Below are positions 26,184 through 36,837 of a stretch of DNA of 64,000 bases, piece by piece. Each line of letters starts with the position of its first letter. Positions within the stretch are counted from its first letter, which is position 1. The notes beneath the pieces are model-generated. The model did not search any database. It saw only the letters and a list, made by a program, of their open reading frames with translations, and was not told the DNA's origin. The stretch is taken from positions 1,488,001-1,552,000 of the forward strand of contig NZ_WMBQ01000001.1 in NCBI RefSeq assembly GCF_009708035.1, written 5' to 3'. A program made the translations under genes and the position numbers. Source of the stretch: Hyphomicrobium album (GTDB taxonomy: Bacteria; Pseudomonadota; Alphaproteobacteria; Rhizobiales; Hyphomicrobiaceae).

Positions 26184-26382
26184 GCAGCTGACTTAGACGC
26201 TTGTTCGCTCATAAGCAAAAGCGCTCGCAACAAGCGCGCGCGGTTGACCTCGATCAATAAAAGCCGCCACGCATTTGCACTATTTTCCAATACCCGGACG
26301 CCTTTGGTTTGCCCTGTCTCTTGGGGTAACTTGCGGCCATACACAAGTAGGGTTTCATAACCCTCGCTCCCGGGAGGAATAC

Positions 26383-27927
<1,545 letters not shown>

Positions 27928-28001
27928 GCCAGGCCGTCGACGCTTGTTCCTGCGGACAGCGCGGCCCTCGGGTCGCGCTGTTGTCGTGATGGAGACCATG
28001 A

Positions 28002-28604
28002 ATGACTGAAGCCCGTCCCACGTTGCGCTCGCTGCTGGCGCTGCCCGACACCCCGGCGTCGCTCGCCAAATCGGCGCTAGTGCTGATCGACTGCCAGAAC
28101 ACCTATCGGGAAGGCATCATGCAGTTGGAAGGCGTCGAGCCGGCGCTCAATGAGTGCGCCAAGCTTTTGCAACGCGCCCGCGACGCCGGCACGACAATCA
28201 TACATATCCAGCATGACGCGGGACCCGGCTCGCCATACGACGTCCGCGCACCGATCGGCGCCATTGCCGATGTCGTCGCGCCGCGTGCAGGCGAGCCCGT
28301 AATCATCAAGGCCTATCCCAGCTCGTTCGAGCAGACGAACCTCGACGCAGAGCTCAAGAAGCGCGGCGTCACCGACCTCGTCCTCGCCGGATTCATGACG
28401 CACGTGTGCGTGAACTCCACGGCACGCGCCGCATTCAACCACGGCTACCGTGCTACGGTCGTCGGCAACGCGACGGCGACGCGGGCCCTGCCGAACCCGG
28501 ATGGTGGCGTGGTGCCGGCGGCAGCGATGCACACGGGCGCCCTGGCAGCATTGGCGGATATCTTTGCCATCGTGGTACCTTCGCAGGACAAGATCCCGGC
28601 GTAA
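28002..28604 (+). CDS. Isochorismatase-family cysteine hydrolase
   Basis: A 200-residue cytoplasmic hydrolase. The catalytic triad is seen as Asp in ALVLIDCQNTY, a central Lys near VIIKAYPSSF, and Cys in LAGFMTHVCVNSTARAA. The fold is that of isochorismatase, nicotinamidase and N-carbamoyl hydrolases; substrate cannot be assigned. It lies between the aldehyde dehydrogenase and DUF779 genes on the same strand with short gaps, so is probably in their operon. Confidence 0.88.
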   Translation: MTEARPTLRSLLALPDTPASLAKSALVLIDCQNTYREGIMQLEGVEPALNECAKLLQRARDAGTTIIHIQHDAGPGSPYDVRAPIGAIADVVAPRAGEPVIIKAYPSSFEQTNLDAELKKRGVTDLVLAGFMTHVCVNSTARAAFNHGYRATVVGNATATRALPNPDGGVVPAAAMHTGALAALADIFAIVVPSQDKIPA

Positions 28605-28623
28605 GAAACAGGAGATCGCGAGC

Positions 28624-29031
28624 ATGGTCGAGCGGGTCACGGTAACGCCGGCGGCCACGGCGCTGATCGAGAAGCTCGCAGCGCAGCACGGGCCACTGCT
28701 CTTCCATCAATCGGGCGGCTGCTGCGATGGCAGCGCGCCGATGTGCTACCCGCGGGGCGAGTTCAAGATCGGCGAGCGAGACGTCTACCTCGGCGAGATC
28801 GCCGGCTGCCCGATCTATATCTCCGGTCCGCAGTTCGAATACTGGCAGCACACGCACCTCATCATCGATGCGGTACCCGGGCGCGGCTCCGGCTTCTCGC
28901 TGGAGGCCCCCGAGGGACTGCGCTTCCTGACGCGCTCGCGCGTCTACACCGAAGAGGAGACCGACGCGCTCGATCGCATGGGGGCGCCCCCACGCGGGCC
29001 CGGCGCGATGGTGGCCGCGCAGCGTGCTTAA
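28624..29031 (+). CDS. DUF779 protein
   Basis: A 135-residue cytoplasmic protein with the DUF779 pattern: LFHQSGGCCDGSAPMCYP, ISGPQFEYWQHTHLIID, and GSGFSLEAPEGLRF. The Cys cluster suggests metal or thiol chemistry, but no activity is established to my knowledge. The family is repeatedly found just downstream of acetaldehyde dehydrogenases, as here. The start (GAGC then ATG at 28624) lies 20 bases after the hydrolase stop. Confidence 0.9.
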   Translation: MVERVTVTPAATALIEKLAAQHGPLLFHQSGGCCDGSAPMCYPRGEFKIGERDVYLGEIAGCPIYISGPQFEYWQHTHLIIDAVPGRGSGFSLEAPEGLRFLTRSRVYTEEETDALDRMGAPPRGPGAMVAAQRA

Positions 29032-29185
29032 CGAACCCTCAGCATCCCAACAAAACAACGTACACGGCTAATCCGATAAAATTGGAGTTACTGCAAACGC
29101 GAATAAATAACGCGCTTTAGGCAGTTTCAAAGACGCAGCAATGCGCGGTCGCCAGAAGCCGCGCAACCACGGGCGCAGCGTCTTC

Positions 29186-32100
29186 ATGAGCGATACCGGC
29201 CACGTCATCACTCCGACGCCGCCACATCCACGCGTGCTCGGGTGGTTTGGCACCAGCGCCTTGGCGATGGGCGGCAGCAACCAGATGATCTTCATCATCG
29301 GTGCGCTCTTCATCGGCCAGGGTACGATCCTCGGACAGGGCAGCGCCGCGGTGCCGCTGCTCATCGTCGGCGTGCTGCTCGGCTGGGCCGCGGCACCGGC
29401 TTGGACCGAGTTGGTGCTCATGTGGCCCAACCGCGTCGGCGGTATCTCGGCGGCCTGCGCCGAGGCCTTCCGCCCCTATAACCCCGTGCTCTCGGTGCTC
29501 ACCGGCACCTGCTACTGGTGGGGTTGGATTCCGACGTGCGGGCTGACTGCGCTTCTCTCGGCGGCAGCGTTCCAGCACTGGTACTTTCCCCATCTGCCGG
29601 TCGAACCGTTCGCCATCTGCATCGTTCTGCTGTTCACGTTCGTGAACCTGTGCGGGATCAAGTGGGTCGCCCGGCTGGCGATCCCGATCGCGACGGCCTC
29701 GGCGACGCTCGCCTTTCTGTCAGGTCTCATTCCAATCTTTGCGGGTGAGGTCGACTGGCAGCAAGCCTTCACCTTTCACCTCACAACCCCATTTGAGGGC
29801 TGGTTCGGCGATCTGACTTCGGTCATGGCCGGGCTCTACCTGATCGGCTTCACGGCACCTGCCTTCGAAGCGGCCGCAAGTCACGTCGGCGAGACCAAAG
29901 ATCCCAATCGCAACGTGCCGCGCGCCATGCTCGCCTCCGCCTTCATGGCCGGAATCTACTTCATCCTGCTGCCGGTGGTGTGGCTCGGCGTGCTCGGCCC
30001 CGGGGCGCTCGGCCGTGACCTCGCCACAGTGCTCGGCCCGACCTTCGCGCCGCTGCTCGGCAACTTCGCCAAAGCGGCGGCGATCTGGTTCATCGTGCTC
30101 AACATGTTTCATGGCACGCTGCAGCCGCTCGCCGGCGCTGCCCGTACCATGTCGCAGCTGGCGGACGACGGCCTTCTGCCGCGGTTCCTCTCGTTGCGCA
30201 TCGCCAAAACCGATTGCCCGTGGGCCGCTACCTCGTTGACTGCAGCCGTCGCCATCATCTTCCTACTCATGGGCGACCCGATTTGGATGATCGCTGCCGC
30301 CAATTTCACGTATCTAATCGGCATCTGCATGCCGAACATCGCGGCATGGCTGTTGCGCCGTGACATGCCGCATGCCGAGCGGCCCTACCGCGCGCCGCGC
30401 GGCACCATCATGCTCGGCGTGTTCGCCGCCGGCGTCTGGCTCGTATCCGCCATCCTCGGCTTCCAGCAGTTTGGTCTCCCGACGGTCGTATTCGGCCTGT
30501 TCCTGGCCTACTCCGGCGCGGCGCTCTACGCCTGGCGCGTGATCGAGGATCGTCGCCGGGAAGGCCTTCCGGCGCTGGCGCAGACGCTGCACGTCAAGCT
30601 CACCGGCGCCATGGTGCTGGTGCTCGTCCTCGACGGCATTGCCTACCTTCTGGCCGTCAACACGGTTTCCACAACGCACCACCCCGAGCTCGTGTCGGTG
30701 CTGGCCGATATTTTTGTCGTCGTCGCCCTGCTCACCATCAGCGTCGGGCTGGTTCTGCCGGGTATGATCACCTACTCGGCGAAGGAGGTCAGCGCAGCGG
30801 CCAAGCGGCTCACCTCCGGAACGCTTAATGACTTTTCGGTTGCGATGCGCGCGCTCGGCAGGGGAGACCTCGACGCGGCCCATGCGTCCGTCAACATCGT
30901 GCCGGTGAAGCCCAACTCCAACGACGAACTGGGCGAGATGGCCGACAACTTCAACGTCATGCAAGAGCGGGTGAAGGACGCCGCCTATGGCCTCGACGAG
31001 GCACGCGAGAACATGCGCAAGGCTCGCGCCGAGCTTCTTGCGCGCCACGCCGAGATCGCGCACCTCGCGCACCACGATCCACTCACCAATCTGCCCAATC
31101 GCACCCTGCTTGCCGCCGAACTCACCGAAGTGTTCGACCGCGCCAAGTCGCGGGGCGAAAGCTTCGCGGTATTGACCGTAGACCTCGACCACTTCAAGGA
31201 AGCCAACGACGTGTTCGGCCACGTTGTCGGGGACGAATTGCTTTGCGCGATAGCGCGCCGCCTGGAAGTTGCAGCCAACGGCTCGTTCGTCGCCCGTATC
31301 GGCGGCGACGAATTCACCCTGATTTCCGCAATCCGCGAGCAGCCCTTGGCGGCGCAAGCCCTGGCCAACCGTCTCTTGCAGGCGGTCTCGACACCGTTCG
31401 ACATCCAGGGACAGCACATCCCCATCGGCCTCAGCATCGGCGCCGCCGTCTATCCCAACGACGGGGCCGACACGTTCGCCCTGCTCGCCAATGCCGACGC
31501 GGCGCTCTATCGGGCGAAGGAAAGCGGACGCAGAACAGTTCGTTTCTTCGACCCCGATCTCGACCGGCGTCTGCGCGACCGCTTTGCCCTGCAGCTCGAC
31601 TTGCGCTCCGCCTTGGATCGCAAGGAGCTGCTGCTCTACTATCAACCGCAGGCAAAGATCGACGGCCGCGTGTTCGGGTTCGAGGCACTGGCGCGCTGGA
31701 ATCACCCGACGCGGGGCATGGTGCCGCCGACGGAGTTCATCACGCTCGCCGAGCAGAATGGCACAATCGTCGAGATCGGCGCCTGGGCGCTTCGCGAAGC
31801 TTGCCGCGAGGCCGCTTCGTGGCGCGAGCCGCTGCAGATCTCAGTAAACCTCTCCCCCATCCAATTCCGCTATGGCGACCTCGCCAGCCTCGTACACCTC
31901 GCATTGTTGGACACGGGGCTGTCGCCGGACCGGTTGGAGTTGGAGATCACCGAAGGCGTCATATTCGACGATCCCTCCCGTGCGCTGTCGGTCCTGCGCC
32001 GACTGAAATCGCTCGGCGTGAAAATCGCTATGGACGACTTCGGTACCGGCTACGCCTCGATGTCGTCGCTGCAGTCATTCCCCTTCGACAAGATCAAGAT

Positions 32101-32359
32101 CGACCGCAGCTTCGTGTCGAGCATCGAGACCAACGCCCAGTCGGCGGTCATCGTCCGGTCGATCATCGGCCTCGGCGAGGCGCTGAGGATCCCCGTGATC
32201 GCCGAGGGCGTCGAAACCGAGGCCGAACGCTCAATTCTTTGGCAGGAAGGCTGCACGGAGATTCAGGGCTTCCTCGTCGGCCACCCGATGCCGATCAGCG
32301 CCTATGTGGGGATTGTGGACGGGGACGGCTCAAATCACCACGCGGCCCAGGCGGGATGA
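29186..32359 (+). CDS. APC-family transporter fused to HAMP, GGDEF and EAL domains
   Basis: About 1057 residues. The N-terminal ~450 residues form an amino acid/polyamine permease (APC) unit with about 12 helices (ALAMGGSNQMIFIIGALF, GLYLIGFTAPAFEAAASHVGETKDPNRNVPRAMLA). Two more helices follow, then a HAMP-like coiled segment, then a diguanylate cyclase domain with an intact active site (RIGGDEF, G706 onward), and an EAL phosphodiesterase domain (FEALARWNHP at 833, EITEG, DDFGTGY). The parts imply that a solute bound or moved at the membrane changes c-di-GMP level. The start may also be ATG 29141; neither has a clear ribosome-binding site. Confidence 0.88.
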   Translation: MSDTGHVITPTPPHPRVLGWFGTSALAMGGSNQMIFIIGALFIGQGTILGQGSAAVPLLIVGVLLGWAAAPAWTELVLMWPNRVGGISAACAEAFRPYNPVLSVLTGTCYWWGWIPTCGLTALLSAAAFQHWYFPHLPVEPFAICIVLLFTFVNLCGIKWVARLAIPIATASATLAFLSGLIPIFAGEVDWQQAFTFHLTTPFEGWFGDLTSVMAGLYLIGFTAPAFEAAASHVGETKDPNRNVPRAMLASAFMAGIYFILLPVVWLGVLGPGALGRDLATVLGPTFAPLLGNFAKAAAIWFIVLNMFHGTLQPLAGAARTMSQLADDGLLPRFLSLRIAKTDCPWAATSLTAAVAIIFLLMGDPIWMIAAANFTYLIGICMPNIAAWLLRRDMPHAERPYRAPRGTIMLGVFAAGVWLVSAILGFQQFGLPTVVFGLFLAYSGAALYAWRVIEDRRREGLPALAQTLHVKLTGAMVLVLVLDGIAYLLAVNTVSTTHHPELVSVLADIFVVVALLTISVGLVLPGMITYSAKEVSAAAKRLTSGTLNDFSVAMRALGRGDLDAAHASVNIVPVKPNSNDELGEMADNFNVMQERVKDAAYGLDEARENMRKARAELLARHAEIAHLAHHDPLTNLPNRTLLAAELTEVFDRAKSRGESFAVLTVDLDHFKEANDVFGHVVGDELLCAIARRLEVAANGSFVARIGGDEFTLISAIREQPLAAQALANRLLQAVSTPFDIQGQHIPIGLSIGAAVYPNDGADTFALLANADAALYRAKESGRRTVRFFDPDLDRRLRDRFALQLDLRSALDRKELLLYYQPQAKIDGRVFGFEALARWNHPTRGMVPPTEFITLAEQNGTIVEIGAWALREACREAASWREPLQISVNLSPIQFRYGDLASLVHLALLDTGLSPDRLELEITEGVIFDDPSRALSVLRRLKSLGVKIAMDDFGTGYASMSSLQSFPFDKIKIDRSFVSSIETNAQSAVIVRSIIGLGEALRIPVIAEGVETEAERSILWQEGCTEIQGFLVGHPMPISAYVGIVDGDGSNHHAAQAG

Positions 32360-32489
32360 GGGGTGCACGCCGCTTCCATGCCGGCGTGTGGCCCTGCCGC
32401 ACTAGGAATTCTGCCCGATCACAACGACATTGCGGCGCGAGTCAGCCGGCGCCAACTCGCTTCCCAACGCCAATCTCCTACGGACCGAC

Positions 32490-33092
32490 ATGAAGCCGTC
32501 CCACCTTCCCCTCGCCCTGCTGCTCTGTCTTTCGGCGGCCGGCCCGGTAGCTGCGCAAGACGCTCCCGCCGCCACCACTGATAAAGAAACGATCGAAATC
32601 GAGGACGGTGCCGACATCCCCATCGACGATGGCACCATCGACGAGAGCGCGAAGGAGCCGCCGCGTCCGGCGCCGGTCAAGAAGGACGCCCCGTTTGCCG
32701 AGCTCCCGGGCCGCTGGGTGGGCGAGGGCCGCATCGGCATGGCGGAAGGCAAGATGGAGTCGGTGAAGTGCCGCGCCACCTACTTCGTCAATGGCACCGG
32801 CAACGAGCTGAAGCAGAACATCCGCTGCGCGTCGGCCGGCGGCAAGGTCGAAGTCAAGAGCAACGTCATCGCCAAGGACGGCAAGCTCAGCGGCACGTGG
32901 AACGAGCTCGTCTATAACCTCGGCGGCGACATGACTGGCGAGGTCACGCAGCGCGGCTTCCGCATCACGGTGCGCGGCGGCGACTTGACGGCGAACATGG
33001 ACGTCATCGTCATGAACGACCGGCAGATTGTCGAGATCCAGTTTTTCAACAGCTCGCTGCGCGGGCTGACGCTCATCCTCAAAAAGGGCTGA
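32490..33092 (+). CDS. Secreted protein of unknown function, with relic copies nearby
   Basis: A 200-residue protein with a signal peptide (residues 1-22, AAGPVAAQ), an acidic linker (ETIEIEDGADIPIDDGTIDE), and a beta-rich domain from about residue 70: FAELPGRWVGEGRIGM, two Cys (KCRATYF, NIRCASAGG), RGFRITVRGGDLTANMDV. The fold looks like a small lipocalin-like barrel; no family was recognised. Broken pieces of a paralogue occur at 34847-34911 and 39208-39333. It is convergent with the amidohydrolase gene. Confidence 0.8.
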   Translation: MKPSHLPLALLLCLSAAGPVAAQDAPAATTDKETIEIEDGADIPIDDGTIDESAKEPPRPAPVKKDAPFAELPGRWVGEGRIGMAEGKMESVKCRATYFVNGTGNELKQNIRCASAGGKVEVKSNVIAKDGKLSGTWNELVYNLGGDMTGEVTQRGFRITVRGGDLTANMDVIVMNDRQIVEIQFFNSSLRGLTLILKKG

Positions 33093-33137
33093 GCATCTTT
33101 CCTGCCATTTCGGTGCGACTTCGGAATCCTGCGCTGT

Positions 33138-34472
33138 CTAGAGCGTATCCTTGTAGATCTTCCCGTCCTTCATGATGACGACGAAGTTCTTCGCCGGGTC
33201 CTCGATCAACTTGATGTCGGCAAGCGGATCGCCGTCGATCAGCAGCAGGTCGGCCAGCGCCCCTTCTTCGACGACGCCGAGCTTGCCCGGGTAGGGATTG
33301 CGCTTCCCGGACATGGCCAGCAACTCGCCGTTGGTTCCAGTCGCCATGGCGAGCGTTTCGGCGGGGGTATACCAGCGAGCAAACTTCGTCAGCAATTCGC
33401 CCTGGCGCTGCGCGAGCCTTTGGGAAAATAGGATGTCTGTGCCCCAAGCAATCTTGAGCTTGTACTTTTTGGCCAGCGCGATGGTTTGGTCGGTGCCGGC
33501 GAACACCTCGAACGCCTTGGCCCGTTCTTGCGACCCCGGCGGAAACGCATCGGCCAGCTCGTCCGGAAACGCCTGCGTGCTTAGCCAGATGCCTCGCTCC
33601 CCGATCAGCTTTGCCGTCGGCTCGTCCATAAGGTGGCCGTGCTCGATGCACTTCACGCCCGCGGCGATGGCGCGCTGGATCGAAACCGGCGTGTAGGCGT
33701 GCACGGTGACGTAGGTTCCCCAGTTCTCCGCCGCCTCGACAGCGGCGCGCAGCTCGTCCTCCGTGAATGTGGAGACGTCGAGGGGGCTGTTGGGTGAGGC
33801 AACTCCACCGCCCGCCGTCAGCTTGATTTGCGACGCGCCCTGCAGAAGCTGCTCGCGCACGCGCACGCGGACTTCATCCGGACTGTCGGCGACCATGGCG
33901 GCGCCGGTCTGCTCCTGCCGCGACAGGGGGGCGCCGAGGACGCGAGGCAGGTCATGCGCGTGACGGAAGTCGCCGTGACCGCTGGTGATGGTGATAATAG
34001 CGCCGGATGGATAAATGCGCGGGCCGGCGACGATGCCTTCGTCGATGGCGCGCTTCAGTCCGAACGATGGCCCGCCCACGTCGCGAACGGTGGTGAACCC
34101 GCGCATCAACGTGTCCGTAGCCTCGGCGCCCGCCACCAAGTTCATGTAACCAACGTCATCCACGAGCAACGCTGCCGGAGTGGGCCGAACAAGCATCGCG
34201 TGCCAATGCGCGTCGATGAGCCCCGGCATGAGCGTACGCCCACCACCGGCGATGATCTTCGCCGAGGAGTTCCCATCGATCGGAATGGGGTCTTTTGAGA
34301 TCTTTTCGATCGTGTTGCCGCGGACGAGAACGTTCATATTGGCGCTGAGCTGCTCGCTCTTGCCGTCGAAGATGCGAACGTTCTCGAACACTGTGAGTGC
34401 GGGTGACTCAGCGGCGTGCGCGGTATGTACGAGACAAAGCACGGCGGCAACGGTCGAAGTCCGGCAGAACAT
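33138..34472 (-). CDS. Exported metal-dependent amidohydrolase
   Basis: A 444-residue protein with a signal peptide (residues 1-20, HTAHAAE). TIM-barrel amidohydrolase features are all present: DAHWH (first metal His pair), SQIKLTAGGG (Lys expected to be carbamylated), TVHAY, CIEHGH, and the catalytic Asp in WGTDI. The family covers imidazolonepropionase-like and Xaa-Pro dipeptidase-like periplasmic enzymes. Substrate is unknown. A short piece of this gene is repeated at 34913-34946. Confidence 0.9.
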   Translation of the reverse strand: MFCRTSTVAAVLCLVHTAHAAESPALTVFENVRIFDGKSEQLSANMNVLVRGNTIEKISKDPIPIDGNSSAKIIAGGGRTLMPGLIDAHWHAMLVRPTPAALLVDDVGYMNLVAGAEATDTLMRGFTTVRDVGGPSFGLKRAIDEGIVAGPRIYPSGAIITITSGHGDFRHAHDLPRVLGAPLSRQEQTGAAMVADSPDEVRVRVREQLLQGASQIKLTAGGGVASPNSPLDVSTFTEDELRAAVEAAENWGTYVTVHAYTPVSIQRAIAAGVKCIEHGHLMDEPTAKLIGERGIWLSTQAFPDELADAFPPGSQERAKAFEVFAGTDQTIALAKKYKLKIAWGTDILFSQRLAQRQGELLTKFARWYTPAETLAMATGTNGELLAMSGKRNPYPGKLGVVEEGALADLLLIDGDPLADIKLIEDPAKNFVVIMKDGKIYKDTL

Positions 34473-34530
34473 CGGATTCTCCTGTCGAGCCCCTTGCGCT
34501 CAACTCATCTAGGAATGCTAGACCGTCATG

Positions 34531-34794
34531 CTAGTGACCATGGGTGTCCTCAATCCCCAGGAGCGCTAGCGCTTCGGCCAGCGTTTTCTCGCACTCTTCG
34601 TCTTTCTTGGCCATGTGCATCTCTTCAGCGCTCGCGCGCGCGGCTTTGACCTTCGCCATGTCGGCATCGCTCAGCTTGGCGGTTGCCATCGCCTTGTCGA
34701 CGGCGGCTATATCCTCGTCGCAATGTATTCCCCCGGCAAATGCCGGCGCGGCCAATCCCATCGCGACAACGGTGGCTAGGGTCCGGACTTTCAT
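34531..34794 (-). CDS. Small exported helical protein
   Basis: An 87-residue protein (88 if translation starts at the preceding ATG, 34797). A signal peptide (ATVVAMGLAAPAFAG) precedes a short alpha-helical, charged chain with two Cys (IHCDEDIAAVDKAMATAKL, KKDEECEKTLAEALALLG) and a His-containing end (EDTHGH). The helical hairpin with two Cys resembles small periplasmic proteins of unknown role. It lies 58 bases upstream of the amidohydrolase start on the same strand. Confidence 0.7.
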   Translation of the reverse strand: MKVRTLATVVAMGLAAPAFAGGIHCDEDIAAVDKAMATAKLSDADMAKVKAARASAEEMHMAKKDEECEKTLAEALALLGIEDTHGH

Positions 34795-34846
34795 CACTTT
34801 AGACCTTTCATTTTGTTGCTTGGTTGAGCCGAGTTCTTGAAGCGTC

Positions 34847-34911
34847 CGAACTCGTCTATAACCTAGGCGGCGATATGACCGGCGAGGTGACGCAACGCGG
34901 CTTCCGCATCA
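34847..34911 (+). pseudogene. Left half of a split paralogue of the 32490-33092 gene
   Basis: These 65 bases align without gaps to 32903-32967, with six differences that are all third-position and synonymous. The encoded peptide (ELVYNLGGDMTGEVTQRGFRI) is unchanged. The match stops abruptly at 34911; the gene sequence resumes at 39208. The fragment has no start, signal peptide or stop of its own. Confidence 0.8.
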
Positions 34912-34912
34912 G

Positions 34913-34946
34913 AGCAGATCGGCCAGCGCCCCTTCTTCGACGACGC
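34913..34946 (-). pseudogene. Fragment of the amidohydrolase gene
   Basis: 34 bases match 33244-33277, the region encoding VVEEGALADLL near the amidohydrolase C-terminus, with one mismatch. It abuts the left half of the split paralogue, an order not found in the intact locus. Too short to be functional. Confidence 0.7.
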
Positions 34947-35268
34947 ACCCAAATTGACGAGCGCCAGTCAGCCTACTGCCAACTCGCTTCAGCATGATGT
35001 ACCCGGGCGAGGCTAAATGGCCACGGCTCGACGGCATCGATGGTAGAAACGAGCATCGCCGCTCCCCGCGGGGCGGCTGCCCTTGCGCACAAAAACGCCA
35101 TGTCTTCCTGCCATTTCGGTGCGCCCTATGACGGGCCAATGGCCGCAGCGCGAATAAGAAGTGCGCGCAATAGACCTTCCATCGCCCCCCCGCACTCCTG
35201 CTATAACCCGCTCTGCATTGCGCGGCTCGACCGACGATGGCCCGCGCGCGACCAGGCAAGGATACCCA

Positions 35269-36321
35269 TTGACCGACGAAATATCTTCCGGTGTTGCGAG
35301 GAGCGCACGCGAGTGGGCTTCTCTTCTCAATCGCTATCGTGAGCCGAGCGCCGCGCGCAGCACCTTCGAACTCGCTGTTACAGTGGCCGCCTTCAGTCTG
35401 GCCTGGCTCTTGATGTGGGCGGTGCTTCCTCTCGGCTACGGACTTACACTGCTCCTCGCCCTGCCCGCAGCGGGCTTGCTCGTGCGCCTCTTCGTTGTCC
35501 AGCATGATTGCGGTCATGGCGCTTTTTTCCGAACGCGGAGCACCAATGACTGGGTAGGGCGGGCGATCGGCGCGCTGACCCTGACGCCCTACGACGCTTG
35601 GCGGCGCAGCCACAACACGCATCACGCCAGCTCCGGCAACCTCGATGAGCGGGGCATCGGTGACATCGATACGCTTACCGTCCGCGAATATCTGCAGCGG
35701 TCGCGTTGGCGGCGGCTCTGTTACCGAGCCTACCGTCACCCGCTCGTCATGTTCGGTATTGGCCCTGCCTATCTGTTTCTTGTGCGGCACCGGCTGCCGA
35801 TCGGATATATGCGCAAAGGTTGGGAGCCATGGATCAGCACGATGGCGACCAACGCTGCTACCGCGGCGCTAATCACCGCCATGATCTGGCTGGTCGGCGC
35901 CGGGCCCTTCTTGCTCGTGCACTTGCCGATCACGCTTCTCGCAGCCTCGATGGGCGTGTGGCTGTTCTACGTGCAGCACCAGTTCGAGGAAACGTCCTGG
36001 GCCGAGGATGCGGATTGGAAAATGCAGGAGGCGGCGTTACACGGCAGCTCGCACTATGACCTGCCACCGGTTTTGCGTTGGCTGAGCGGCAACATCGGCG
36101 TGCACCACGTGCATCATCTGTGCAGCCGCATTCCGTTCTATCGGCTGCCGGAAGTCCTGCGCGATCATCCCGAGCTCAACGAAACGAGCCGATTAACGAT
36201 CCGGGAAAGCCTGGACTCCGTTCGTCTGGTGTTGTGGGACGAGGACGCAAAGCGGCTAATCTCATTCAAAGACCTTCGCCGCCACAGTTTACACTCTTCC
36301 GACGCCGAGGTCGCGGCGTGA
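35269..36321 (+). CDS. Membrane fatty acid desaturase
   Basis: About 350 residues with four or more transmembrane helices and the three histidine boxes of the diiron desaturase superfamily: HDCGHG, HNTHH and HHVHH. It introduces double bonds (or hydroxyl groups) into acyl chains at the inner membrane. The start is placed at TTG 35269 because AAGGA lies seven bases upstream; the ATG at 35161 falls in a segment made of relic DNA. It overlaps the next gene at GTGA. It is inside the block bracketed by the split paralogue. Confidence 0.88.
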   Translation: MTDEISSGVARSAREWASLLNRYREPSAARSTFELAVTVAAFSLAWLLMWAVLPLGYGLTLLLALPAAGLLVRLFVVQHDCGHGAFFRTRSTNDWVGRAIGALTLTPYDAWRRSHNTHHASSGNLDERGIGDIDTLTVREYLQRSRWRRLCYRAYRHPLVMFGIGPAYLFLVRHRLPIGYMRKGWEPWISTMATNAATAALITAMIWLVGAGPFLLVHLPITLLAASMGVWLFYVQHQFEETSWAEDADWKMQEAALHGSSHYDLPPVLRWLSGNIGVHHVHHLCSRIPFYRLPEVLRDHPELNETSRLTIRESLDSVRLVLWDEDAKRLISFKDLRRHSLHSSDAEVAA

Positions 36322-36680
36322 ACGCTGCACCTAGCTATCGGGAACGTCGTTTTGTGCAGGACTTCATTGTGCGGCGCGCGGAAGGGTGTCAGGCTCGCCT
36401 GATGGTCAGCAAACAGCCCGTGCCGTTCGGCGGCGTCTATGGATGGCTCGCCGATCTAACGGTAACGCGGAAGACGGCAAGCGCTAAAGGCGGATACTCG
36501 AAGTCCGCGCCCACGACCGAAAGCTACTACGTTTCTGAGCCGGACGAGCGCCGAGCCCTACTGGCGATCCGTGCGCACGCCGACGCCGGAAAGGACGCCA
36601 CCCTTACGACCAGGCGATCCTTATCGCGCAATGAGATTGCGCGCCTGGGATTAAGACCGGGTCAGGTGAAGGCGGGCTAA
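36318..36680 (+). CDS. Unknown basic protein coupled to the desaturase gene
   Basis: A 120-residue soluble protein starting at GTG 36318, which overlaps the desaturase stop codon (GTGA), so it is probably translated by re-initiation. It is basic, without membrane segments or cysteine clusters; readable segments are RRFVQDFIVRRAEGCQARL, VPFGGVYGWLADLTVTR, ESYYVSEPDERRALLAIRAH and SRNEIARLGLRPGQVKAG. I recognise no family. A role linked to the desaturase is inferred from the overlap only. Confidence 0.6.
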   Translation: MNAAPSYRERRFVQDFIVRRAEGCQARLMVSKQPVPFGGVYGWLADLTVTRKTASAKGGYSKSAPTTESYYVSEPDERRALLAIRAHADAGKDATLTTRRSLSRNEIARLGLRPGQVKAG

Positions 36681-36837
36681 GCTTTCGGCGAACATCCTCG
36701 ATCATTCATGGATTATTGCAGGCGGGGACGTTGTTTGAGGCTCACTCTCGCGAGCGAACCCGAGCGGCCTCGCGAGGCGACTGCGCTCGTGTACCTTGCG
36801 GCAGTCCGTAGAATTTCCGCCGCGCCGAGGTGCAAGC

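Larger units (their letters stand above)
34798..35268. other. Gene-poor segment made of relic fragments
   Basis: No intact gene is seen. Short stretches match the 32.4-33.3 kb locus out of order: 34847-34911 (matching 32903-32967), 34913-34946 (33244-33277), 34961-34990 (about 32435-32463, looser) and 35105-35123 (33099-33117, 19 bases identical). The desaturase ribosome-binding site lies at its right end. Confidence 0.6.

Noticed and set aside
26330-26345. A possible sigma-54 promoter (GG...GC) before the aldehyde dehydrogenase
   Set aside because: The GG and GC elements are spaced by eight bases, not the ten required between the -24 and -12 doublets.
35161-35268. The ATG at 35161 as the desaturase start
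   Set aside because: It lies in relic-derived DNA, gives no conserved N-terminus, and lacks a ribosome-binding site. TTG 35269 has AAGGA at the right spacing.
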